Assembly (NCBI GenBank): GCA_003532195.1
Contig: DOFA01000108.1
Span: 1 to 5,377 of the forward strand
Reading direction: 5' to 3'
DNA from: Clostridiales bacterium
GTDB lineage: Bacteria; Bacillota; Clostridia; Saccharofermentanales; UBA5734
DNA length: 5,377 nucleotides
This document shows positions 1-4,836 of this stretch, in pieces. Position numbers and translations under genes: made by a program. Numbering within the stretch: the first letter of the stretch is position 1; each line of letters starts with the position of its first letter. Below the pieces are notes generated by a model. The model made no database searches and was not told where the DNA came from. It worked only from the letters and a program-made list of their open reading frames with translations.

Positions 1-407
1 ATTCGGACCGCAACCGGGAAATAGCAGTAGTTTTCCGCATAGCCATAAACCCGGCCGCTTCTCTCAACCGCTTCAACCAATTCAACCGCCTGCCCCATCG
101 TTTCCACCGGCAGCACCTCGCTGAGGACGTGCCGTCCTGATTCTAGAAAACGAATGGCATAAGGGGCATGCTCGATCGCGTAGTTGGCCAGGATGACCGC
201 ATCCATCCCGTGCTGGAAAAAGGATTCAAAATCGCGGTAAAACGCCGCCTTGTGTCCGGATGAGTCCAGGACATCCTTGCTTTGGGCGAGCAGGGCTTCG
301 TTCCTGTCGCAGACAGCCGTAATGTCCACATCCCGCTGGCCAATCAGCGCCCGGATCAGGTGCATGCCGCGGAATGCCCCAAATACGCCGACTTTTACTT
401 TTTCCAT
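1..407 (-). CDS. Gfo/Idh/MocA-family oxidoreductase, N-terminal part (3' end off the window)
   Basis: The first 135 codons are visible; the rest lies beyond the left edge. The product is a probable cytoplasmic NAD(P)-dependent sugar dehydrogenase. The sequence shows a Rossmann fold: strand 1 with GVFGAFRG (residues 7-14, a loosened GxGxxG), strand 2 ending in ITAVCD (29-34), then VILANY (71-76) and GRHVLSEVLPVET (91-103). In most family members the last stretch carries the catalytic Glu-Lys-Pro; here it reads E97-V-L-P100, so the usual lysine is absent. YGYAENYCYFP (121-131) follows where the domain normally hands over to the C-terminal sheet. The ATG at 407-405 has a strong GGAGGT Shine-Dalgarno (418-413) five bases upstream. 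A perfect consensus promoter lies upstream at 487-459, divergent from the gene at 640. Family assignment is firm from the fold pattern; substrate and reaction are unknown. Confidence 0.88.
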   Translation of the reverse strand, partial: MEKVKVGVFGAFRGMHLIRALIGQRDVDITAVCDRNEALLAQSKDVLDSSGHKAAFYRDFESFFQHGMDAVILANYAIEHAPYAIRFLESGRHVLSEVLPVETMGQAVELVEAVERSGRVYGYAENYCYFPVAVR

Positions 408-409
408 AT

Positions 410-435
410 AGAACCTCCGATGGACCGAGAACCTC
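410..435 (-). repeat. 8-bp direct repeat GAGGTTCT duplicating the Shine-Dalgarno region
   Basis: Read on the minus strand, GAGGTTCT occurs at 435-428 and again at 417-410, 18 bases apart start to start. The second copy contains the Shine-Dalgarno of the gene at 407. The first copy lies in the expected untranslated leader, about 16 bases downstream of the predicted transcription start. It may be a small duplication, a second ribosome-docking site or chance; nothing in the sequence decides this. Confidence 0.5.
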
Positions 436-458
436 GTAATCTGCTTTCTTTTATCAAA

Positions 459-487
459 ATTATAATGAACCGCCAGAAAAATGTCAA
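459..487 (-). promoter_or_regulatory. Perfect consensus sigma-70/sigma-A promoter for the leftward gene
   Basis: On the minus strand a TTGACA -35 box (487-482) is followed by a 17-base spacer and a TATAAT -10 box (464-459). Both hexamers and the spacing are exact consensus. Transcription would start near 452, giving a leader of about 45 bases before the ATG at 407. The -35 box forms one arm of the inverted repeat at 482-519, so the promoter shares its upstream DNA with the rightward promoter. Confidence 0.85.
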
Positions 488-519
488 GAAATTGATAACC
501 AGATTAAACTTTCTTGACA
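482..519. repeat. 10-bp perfect inverted repeat containing both -35 boxes
   Basis: TGTCAAGAAA (482-491) and TTTCTTGACA (510-519) are exact reverse complements around an 18-base AT-rich centre (492-509). Each arm contains the -35 hexamer of one of the two divergent promoters plus four more matching bases, so the symmetry goes beyond the hexamers. The arms are centred 28 bp apart, close to a whole number of helical turns. A regulator bound here would control both genes together. No specific regulator family can be named from the sequence. Confidence 0.75.
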
Positions 520-542
520 ATAATTTGTCTGTAAAATATAAT
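514..542 (+). promoter_or_regulatory. Perfect consensus sigma-70/sigma-A promoter for the rightward gene
   Basis: TTGACA at 514-519, a 17-base spacer and TATAAT at 537-542 form an exact consensus promoter reading toward the TIM-barrel gene at 640. Transcription would begin near 549, leaving a leader of about 90 bases that is AT-rich at first and then holds a GC-rich hairpin at 591-613. Confidence 0.85.
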
Positions 543-590
543 ATAAATTTAATTAACTATGATCTAATTATTTTTAATATATAAACATGC

Positions 591-613
591 CAGGCCGGAT
601 CACGAATGGCCTG
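591..613 (+). promoter_or_regulatory. GC-rich stem-loop in the leader of the gene at 640
   Basis: CAGGCC (591-596) pairs with GGCCTG (608-613) across an 11-base loop, giving a six-pair, mostly G-C stem in an otherwise AT-rich leader. It ends 13 bases before the Shine-Dalgarno at 627-631. No run of T follows, so it is not an intrinsic terminator. It could affect mRNA stability or ribosome access, or be incidental. Confidence 0.45.
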
Positions 614-639
614 CCAAATGAAAATTGGAGGATCAAGCG

Positions 640-1476
640 ATGAGACTGGGTGGGTTTATTTTTGGAGAAATCAAATCGCCGGAGAGCTGGATCGGTGCGT
701 TGAACGAACGCGGCTACAGGGCGGCTTACTGCCCGGTGACGGCCGATGCGAGCGACCAGGAGATCGAAGCTTATGCGCAGGCGGCCGCGGCCGCCGGCAT
801 CGTGATCGCGGAAGTCGGCGCCTGGAGCAACCCCCTGGCGGAGGACCCGGCTGTGCGGGGCTTGGCCGTCGAGTACTGCAAGCGCCAGCTGGACCTCGCC
901 GAAAAGATCGGCGCCCAATGCTGCGTCAACATCACCGGGTCGCGCGGTAAAAACTGGGCCGGACCGGATCCGAGGGATTTGACGGATGAAACGTTCGAGA
1001 TGATCGTCCGGGTGACGCAGGAGATCATCGACGCGGTCCGACCGGTTCGGACATACTTTACGCTCGAAACTTCGCCCTGGTGCTATCCGGACTCTACACC
1101 ATCCTATGCCCGCCTCATCTCGGCCATCGGCCGCAAGGCGTTCGCTGTCCATGCAGACCTGGTCAACCTGGTCAGCAGCCCGCAGCGCTACTACCAGACC
1201 GGCGCGCTGGCCAAGGAATTCATCGGCGCCCTCGGCCCGCTGATCAAGAGCTTCCACATCAAGGACATCCTGATGGAGGAGCGCTTCTCGGTCCACCTGG
1301 CCGAAACCCCGCTTGGAAGCGGCGGGTTCGACTTCCATACGTTTTTAACCGAAGCGAATAAACTCGGCCCGGATGTGCCGGTCATGATCGAGCACCAGGC
1401 AGACGACGAAGCCTATCGCGCCGCGGCGGCCTGCCTACGCCGAGTGGCGGAACAAGCCGGCGTCCGGTTCATTTAG
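640..1476 (+). CDS. Xylose-isomerase-like TIM-barrel protein (sugar phosphate isomerase/epimerase family)
   Basis: A 278-residue cytoplasmic protein of the AP_endonuc_2/xylose isomerase-like TIM-barrel superfamily. Known members epimerise, isomerise, dehydrate or eliminate on sugars and keto-sugars using a divalent metal. The usual metal-ligand pattern is visible: E143 in YFTLETS, D173 in VHADLVN, H206 in FHIKD (205-209) and E251 in VMIEHQ. Length is typical. The ATG at 640 is preferred over an in-frame TTG at 625 because GGAGG (627-631) sits eight bases before the ATG and the family fold starts at once with RLGGFIFGE. The gene is driven by its own consensus promoter at 514-542, divergent from the oxidoreductase at 407. 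Its last eight bases overlap the end of the convergent pseudogene, and no terminator is seen between them. Substrate is unknown; eliminase or epimerase activity on an oxidised sugar is possible from context. Confidence 0.88.
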   Translation: MRLGGFIFGEIKSPESWIGALNERGYRAAYCPVTADASDQEIEAYAQAAAAAGIVIAEVGAWSNPLAEDPAVRGLAVEYCKRQLDLAEKIGAQCCVNITGSRGKNWAGPDPRDLTDETFEMIVRVTQEIIDAVRPVRTYFTLETSPWCYPDSTPSYARLISAIGRKAFAVHADLVNLVSSPQRYYQTGALAKEFIGALGPLIKSFHIKDILMEERFSVHLAETPLGSGGFDFHTFLTEANKLGPDVPVMIEHQADDEAYRAAAACLRRVAEQAGVRFI

Positions 1477-2115
1477 CGGTTTTTGCAGCACAAGGGGCTA
1501 CATCCTCCGGGCCGAGGCGGATGACCTTGATGATGCGCCCGGTGCGCAATGATTCGGTGATCGCCGCGTCGATCTCCATATGGCGCAGTCCGGCCCAGCC
1601 GTCGGCCACATACGGGCGCCCTTCGCGGATGGAAGCGATGTAGTCATTGACCTGGTCAGCCAAAAACTCCGGTTCGGCATATAGCCCCCTCGGCTCTGGC
1701 TTGATATACGTACAGGGCTCCCTTTCGGCCTTTCCGCCCCAGGAGCCGAACCCTTCCGAACCTTCCCTGGGCACGTCGTACGGCCTGAACGAGGCGTCTT
1801 CCGAAATATTGTCAATGGTAATTTCACCCATCGTCCCGACCCATTTGATCTGGAACTGGAGCGGGATGCCGTCCAGGAATACAAGCGTGCCGACGCCGCC
1901 GCGCCTGAAATGGAGGATCACCGATTTCGCCTGGGGGTCGGCCGGGTCGTCGGCAAAGGCACCCACTTTGTCGACCTCGTCGCACAGGTAGCGGACGATG
2001 TCGATGAAAGGATGTCGCAGACCGCGATGATCTTGCAGTCGGGCGACTGCATGAAAGCCCGGGAAAGGATCTGGCCACGGGCTCTGTACCCGATGATGGC
2101 AACCTTGTACATCAT
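1469..2115 (-). pseudogene. Gfo/Idh/MocA-family oxidoreductase with internal deletion and frame change
   Basis: The reading frame from ATG at 2115 (GAGGG ribosome site just upstream, second ATG at 2112) encodes a normal Rossmann start: YKVAIIGYRARG, then KIIAVCD ending strand 2 near residue 34. After that the frame gives low-complexity non-family sequence and stops at 1920-1918. From about 2025 a different frame reads GLRHPFIDIVRYLCDEV, the conserved H-x-x-x-D helix of the C-terminal domain, then about 165 family-like residues (SVILHFRRGGVGTL, KWVGTMGEITIDN, and the closing ESLRTGRIIKV) to a TGA at 1471-1469. About 150 codons are therefore missing, including the rest of the Rossmann fold and the expected EKP catalytic motif, and the two remnants are out of frame. 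A simple frameshift cannot explain this. No good -35/-10 pair is seen upstream. It may be a true pseudogene or an assembly collapse. An active NAD(P) enzyme from this locus is very unlikely as the sequence stands. Confidence 0.82.
2012..2032 (-). other. Deletion junction inside the broken oxidoreductase gene
   Basis: On the minus strand this short stretch makes sense in two frames. One reads I-I-A-V-C-D, the end of Rossmann strand 2, and the other reads G-L-R-H at the start of the C-terminal helix. The join must lie here. Because both readings fit the family over roughly 13-14 bases (2012-2025), the two ancestral ends may have shared a short direct repeat that was collapsed by slippage, recombination or assembly. 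Confidence 0.6.
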
Positions 2116-2270
2116 ATCAACCCTCGTAAATATAATTCTGTATCTATTAATAACAGATTATTATTATATCTTAAATATTATATTAATTCATTTGATTGTA
2201 TCCTTTAATTGCCAATCAATCTGAACCAGCTCCGTACATACCAGCCGGATACGGGATTTTTTCCGCCCGC

Positions 2271-2285
2271 CGGTCCGGTCCGGTC
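2271..2285. repeat. Three tandem copies of CGGTC
   Basis: CGGTC occurs three times in direct succession, and related CCGG-containing words lie on either side (2269-2273 and 2290-2295). The tandem sits at the left side of the GC-rich island inside an otherwise AT-rich gap. It could be slippage or part of a protein-binding array. Confidence 0.5.
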
Positions 2286-2309
2286 AAGTTCCGGATAATT
2301 CCAGAGATC

Positions 2310-2355
2310 CCCGCAAACGCGGGAAATACATGCCCGATTGTATCTGGTTGCCAGA
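2310..2355. repeat. Cluster of small palindromes in the GC-rich intergenic island
   Basis: Three short perfect inverted repeats lie in succession: CCCGC/GCGGG at 2310-2314 and 2319-2323 with a four-base loop, ATACA/TGTAT at 2326-2330 and 2339-2343 with an eight-base loop, and TCTGG/CCAGA at 2343-2347 and 2351-2355 with a three-base loop. The first looks like the core of many REP-type intergenic palindromes, but a single copy cannot establish a repeat family. No T-tract follows, so none is an intrinsic terminator. Confidence 0.45.
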
Positions 2356-2460
2356 CTTGCATACCGATATTTATCCGATTTTTGACACACACGCCAGAAT
2401 CGATATCCGTTGCTCTTTATCATTAATATTCTATTCATATTGTGTTATTGTTTATTATTA

Positions 2461-2488
2461 TTGACATTTTATACATTTTGTTTATGAT
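2461..2488 (+). promoter_or_regulatory. Sigma-70/sigma-A promoter for the FucI-like operon
   Basis: TTGACA at 2461-2466 is exact consensus. TATGAT at 2483-2488 matches five of six -10 positions, with a 16-base spacer. The start would be near 2495, leaving about 35 untranslated bases before the ATG at 2530. The surrounding A+T-rich sequence supports promoter function. Confidence 0.75.
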
Positions 2489-2500
2489 AAATATACATAG

Positions 2501-2514
2501 CCGGATGGGTCCGG
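2501..2514 (+). promoter_or_regulatory. Short stem-loop in the operon leader, next to the ribosome site
   Basis: CCGGA (2501-2505) and TCCGG (2510-2514) pair across a four-base TGGG loop. The stem would lie near the 5' end of the predicted mRNA and ends four bases before the AAGGAG Shine-Dalgarno at 2519-2524. It could protect the 5' end or form part of an operator; its role is unproven. Confidence 0.45.
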
Positions 2515-2529
2515 CAGCAAGGAGTAAAT

Positions 2530-3909
2530 ATGGGCAGCCTAACTGGACAAACCATGACGATCGGCCTGATTCCGGTGCTCGATCCGCGTATCGACCCGGC
2601 ACTCGAACAACGGCTGCTCGGGCCGCTGCAGCTCAGGCAGAAGCTGGAAGACCTGGGTTTTAGCGTGCTGGGCCCGGACAAGGGCATCCGCCATGAAGAG
2701 GAAGCGATCGAAGAAGCAGGTCGGATCCGCGCCGGAGGGGCTTGCGGCATCGTCTTCTTCACGGCCTGGTTCCTGCGGGCCAACGTCATCGCCGGCGCAG
2801 CCCGCGCGGCCGGCCTTCCGGTCCTGGTCTGGTCGATCCCCGATCTCAACGACGCGTCGCTGATCGGCTTCGGCGTAACCCACGGGTCGCTGGATGAAGC
2901 CGGCATTTCCCACGAGACGGTATGCGACCAGTGGGGACCGGCTTCGCAGCGCAAAATGGCCGCCTGGACCAGAGCGTGCCACGTCCGCCAGCAGGCTTCC
3001 CGTTCCCGCTACGCCCATATCGGCGGCAAATGCCTGGGCATGATGACCGCCGACGCCGACGCCAACCAATGGCGGCGGCAGTTTGGCATCGATGTGGACC
3101 ATGCGGAGCAGTGGACGCTGATCCACGAGGCGGAGAAAATCGATGAAGCGACGATCAAGCCCCTGGTTGAGGAATGGAAGCGCGATTTCGGCGCCATCCA
3201 CGTCTCCGATGATGTGCTGGGCAAATCCGCGCGGCTGTACTTGGCCGGCAAAGCGATGATCAAGGCGAACCACTGGGATTTTTTGGGCATCAAGTGCCAG
3301 TTCGAGCTGCTGGACAACTACCTGGCCCCCTGCCTGCCGATCGGCCTTTGGAATGACGAGGGCATCATCGTGGCCTGTGAAACAGACATGAACGCCGCGC
3401 TAACCATGTTCGCGCTGCAGAAAATGAGCGGGAAACCCGTGATGTTCGCCGATATCCAGCACATTGACCGCGAGGGCCGCTGGGCGCGATTCCTGAATTG
3501 CGGCACGGCCGCCCCGGGCCTGGCCGGCGGGCGCAGCCACGTCACACTGGAGAACTGCCCGGAAGTCCAGGGCACCTATGATGAAGCTACCGGCAAGCAC
3601 CTGTGCAAGGGAGGCGCCTGCCCCCATTTCATTTTGCCACCGGGACCGGTGACGCTGGCACGCTTCGGCCGGATCGCAGGCCGGTATGTGCTGCATGCCT
3701 CGCGCGGCGAATCTTTTGCGTACCCGCACGATGAAGCCGGCATGCAGGGCCTGGGCGGAGTTTGGCCTTTCGCCTATGTCAAGGTCAGCCAGGATATCGA
3801 CCGCTTCATCGCCTGCCTTCGGGCCCACCATATGTGCATCGCCTGCGGCGACTATCTGCCTGAACTGGAAATCCTGGCCAGGCTGTGGGATGTCGATATC
3901 CTGACTTGA
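2530..3909 (+). CDS. L-fucose/L-arabinose isomerase-family protein
   Basis: A 459-residue protein of the FucI/AraA-like ketol-isomerase superfamily, whose members interconvert free aldoses and ketoses with a divalent metal, usually Mn. Its length fits the shorter FucI-like proteins rather than the roughly 590-residue E. coli FucI. Candidate metal ligands are E284 in ACETDMNAALT, D308 in MFADIQHID and H433 or H434 in RAHHMCIACGD. The 24-residue gap between E284 and D308 equals that between the E. coli FucI ligands Glu337 and Asp361. Other conserved-looking pieces are GIVFFTAWFLRAN (73-85), FLNCGTAAPGLA (321-332) and PPGPVTLARFGR (370-381). The protein is cysteine-rich (about 14). The start at 2530 has AAGGAG five bases upstream; a second Met at residue 9 has no such site. 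It is first in a three-gene operon with its own promoter. The sugar substrate is unknown, and it need not be L-fucose. Confidence 0.85.
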   Translation: MGSLTGQTMTIGLIPVLDPRIDPALEQRLLGPLQLRQKLEDLGFSVLGPDKGIRHEEEAIEEAGRIRAGGACGIVFFTAWFLRANVIAGAARAAGLPVLVWSIPDLNDASLIGFGVTHGSLDEAGISHETVCDQWGPASQRKMAAWTRACHVRQQASRSRYAHIGGKCLGMMTADADANQWRRQFGIDVDHAEQWTLIHEAEKIDEATIKPLVEEWKRDFGAIHVSDDVLGKSARLYLAGKAMIKANHWDFLGIKCQFELLDNYLAPCLPIGLWNDEGIIVACETDMNAALTMFALQKMSGKPVMFADIQHIDREGRWARFLNCGTAAPGLAGGRSHVTLENCPEVQGTYDEATGKHLCKGGACPHFILPPGPVTLARFGRIAGRYVLHASRGESFAYPHDEAGMQGLGGVWPFAYVKVSQDIDRFIACLRAHHMCIACGDYLPELEILARLWDVDILT

Positions 3910-3915
3910 ACGAGC

Positions 3916-3928
3916 CTGCCGGCGGCAG
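3916..3928 (+). repeat. Small inverted repeat between the first two operon genes
   Basis: CTGCC (3916-3920) and GGCAG (3924-3928) flank a three-base GGC loop in the 48-base gap between the isomerase stop and the next start. There is no T-run, so it is unlikely to terminate transcription. It could be a processing or stability element, or chance in GC-rich DNA. Confidence 0.35.
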
Positions 3929-3957
3929 CCCGCGCGTATGAAAAGAGGAAACATGAA

Positions 3958-4833
3958 ATGAAAAAGGGGATCACCATCCGGGCCTTTTCCTCGAATCCCA
4001 GTTTTTTGGCTGCAGCTGACTTCCTCGGCTCGGTCGACGACTTCAAGCGCTGTTTCGCCCAGGCGGCCGCAGCCGGTTTTGAAGGCATCCAGCCGTATCT
4101 GCAGCAAAAGGGATTCTTTTCCCTGCAGACCGAAGGCGGCGTCCTGAAAAAAATCGCCTCGGCGGCGAAAGAAGCCGGGCTGGAGATCAGCAGCGTCGAA
4201 ATCGAGCCCTTGTCGTATTCGTTGACTGACGACGATCCGAATGTACGCCAGCAGGGGCGGCATACCATCTTGCGGGCGATGGAGGCGGCCTGCGAAATGG
4301 GCGCGCCGGCTGTGCTGGTTATCCCGGGCTACGTCGGACTGCCCTGGGATCCGGGCATCATCCCCATCCGCTACGACCATGCTTACGACCGGACCCGGGA
4401 AGGCCTGGCGGAACTGGTCGTGTCGGCTGAAAAACTGTGCGTCTCCATGCTGGTTGAGAACATATGGAACAAGTTCCTGCTCAGCCCCCTCGAGGTGAGA
4501 ACCCTGATCGACGAAATCGGCAGCCGGCATGTCGGCGCTTTTCTTGATGTCGGCAATATCATGCTGTTTGGCTATCCCGAACAATGGATCCGCATTCTCG
4601 GGCCGCGGATCGGCGAGATCCACCTCAAGGATTTCCGCCAGGATGTCGGAACGATCCACGGCTTCGTTACCCTCCTGGACGGCGACGTCAACTGGAGCCA
4701 GGTGGCTCTAGCCCTGCGCGAGATCAATTACCAGGGATTCCTGACCGCCGAGATGACGCCCTTCAAGCATTGCGGCGATGCGATTATCGCCCAGACGTCG
4801 CTGGCGATGGACAAGATCATGGGAAGGGTGTAA
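3958..4833 (+). CDS. Sugar phosphate isomerase/epimerase (UlaE/hexulose-phosphate-isomerase-like TIM barrel)
   Basis: A 291-residue cytoplasmic TIM-barrel protein of the same superfamily as the product at 640 but from a different branch. It resembles the UlaE/SgbU group (L-xylulose-5-phosphate 3-epimerase; historically hexulose-6-phosphate isomerase). Metal ligands expected for that group are visible: E167 in LVENIWNKFLLSP, D197 in GAFLDVGN, H222 in IHLKDF and E265 in FLTAEMTPF. GYPEQWIRILGPRIGEIH (205-222) and LLDGDVNWSQ (239-248) also fit. The ATG at 3958 is preceded by GAGGA (3945-3949) at eight bases; an ATG at 3953 opens only a two-codon frame. The gene lies 48 bases after the FucI-like isomerase and three bases before the dehydrogenase, so co-transcription is likely. 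It may act on a ketose, a ketose phosphate or a keto-sugar intermediate. I would not assign a specific substrate or symbol. Confidence 0.88.
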   Translation: MKKGITIRAFSSNPSFLAAADFLGSVDDFKRCFAQAAAAGFEGIQPYLQQKGFFSLQTEGGVLKKIASAAKEAGLEISSVEIEPLSYSLTDDDPNVRQQGRHTILRAMEAACEMGAPAVLVIPGYVGLPWDPGIIPIRYDHAYDRTREGLAELVVSAEKLCVSMLVENIWNKFLLSPLEVRTLIDEIGSRHVGAFLDVGNIMLFGYPEQWIRILGPRIGEIHLKDFRQDVGTIHGFVTLLDGDVNWSQVALALREINYQGFLTAEMTPFKHCGDAIIAQTSLAMDKIMGRV

Positions 4834-4836
4834 GCG

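Larger units (their letters stand above)
2116..2529. other. 414-bp divergent intergenic region
   Basis: The region separates the broken leftward gene from the rightward operon. Bases 2116-2220 are very AT-rich. They contain two TATAAT hexamers on the minus strand (2168-2163 and 2182-2177), but neither has a convincing -35 box at 16-18 bases. Bases 2221-2400 are markedly GC-richer and hold the CGGTC tandem and two small palindromes. Small open frames here show no recognisable domain or ribosome site. Bases 2400-2500 are AT-rich again and carry the operon promoter at 2461-2488. No RNA gene is recognised. Confidence 0.7.

Noticed and set aside
625..639. In-frame TTG start five codons upstream of the gene at 640
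   Set aside because: The GGAGG Shine-Dalgarno lies at 627-631, inside those five codons and correctly spaced for the ATG at 640.
574..1338. 254-residue open frame on the minus strand
   Set aside because: It is antisense to the TIM-barrel gene at 640-1476, whose metal-ligand motifs and ribosome site are clear; the antisense protein resembles no family.
1918..2115. Treating the 65-codon frame as a genuine small Rossmann protein
   Set aside because: Only the first 34 residues match the family; the rest is threonine/arginine-rich out-of-frame sequence, and the true C-terminal domain follows in another frame.
2382..2387. A second TTGACA in the gap as an alternative operon promoter
   Set aside because: No acceptable -10 hexamer lies 16-18 bases downstream, while the promoter at 2461-2488 is far better and closer to the gene.
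2205..2438. 77-residue minus-strand frame in the intergenic gap as a possible small gene
   Set aside because: It has no good ribosome site, no recognisable domain and an odd residue mix; the same stretch is open in another frame on the other strand too.
2539..3273. 244-residue open frame on the minus strand
   Set aside because: It is a shadow of the FucI-like gene, with arginine- and aspartate-rich composition typical of antisense reading and no ribosome site.
3400..4659. 419-residue open frame on the minus strand
   Set aside because: It runs antisense across the ends of two well-supported genes (FucI-like isomerase and TIM-barrel epimerase), has no recognisable domain, and is expected from strong GC bias at third codon positions.
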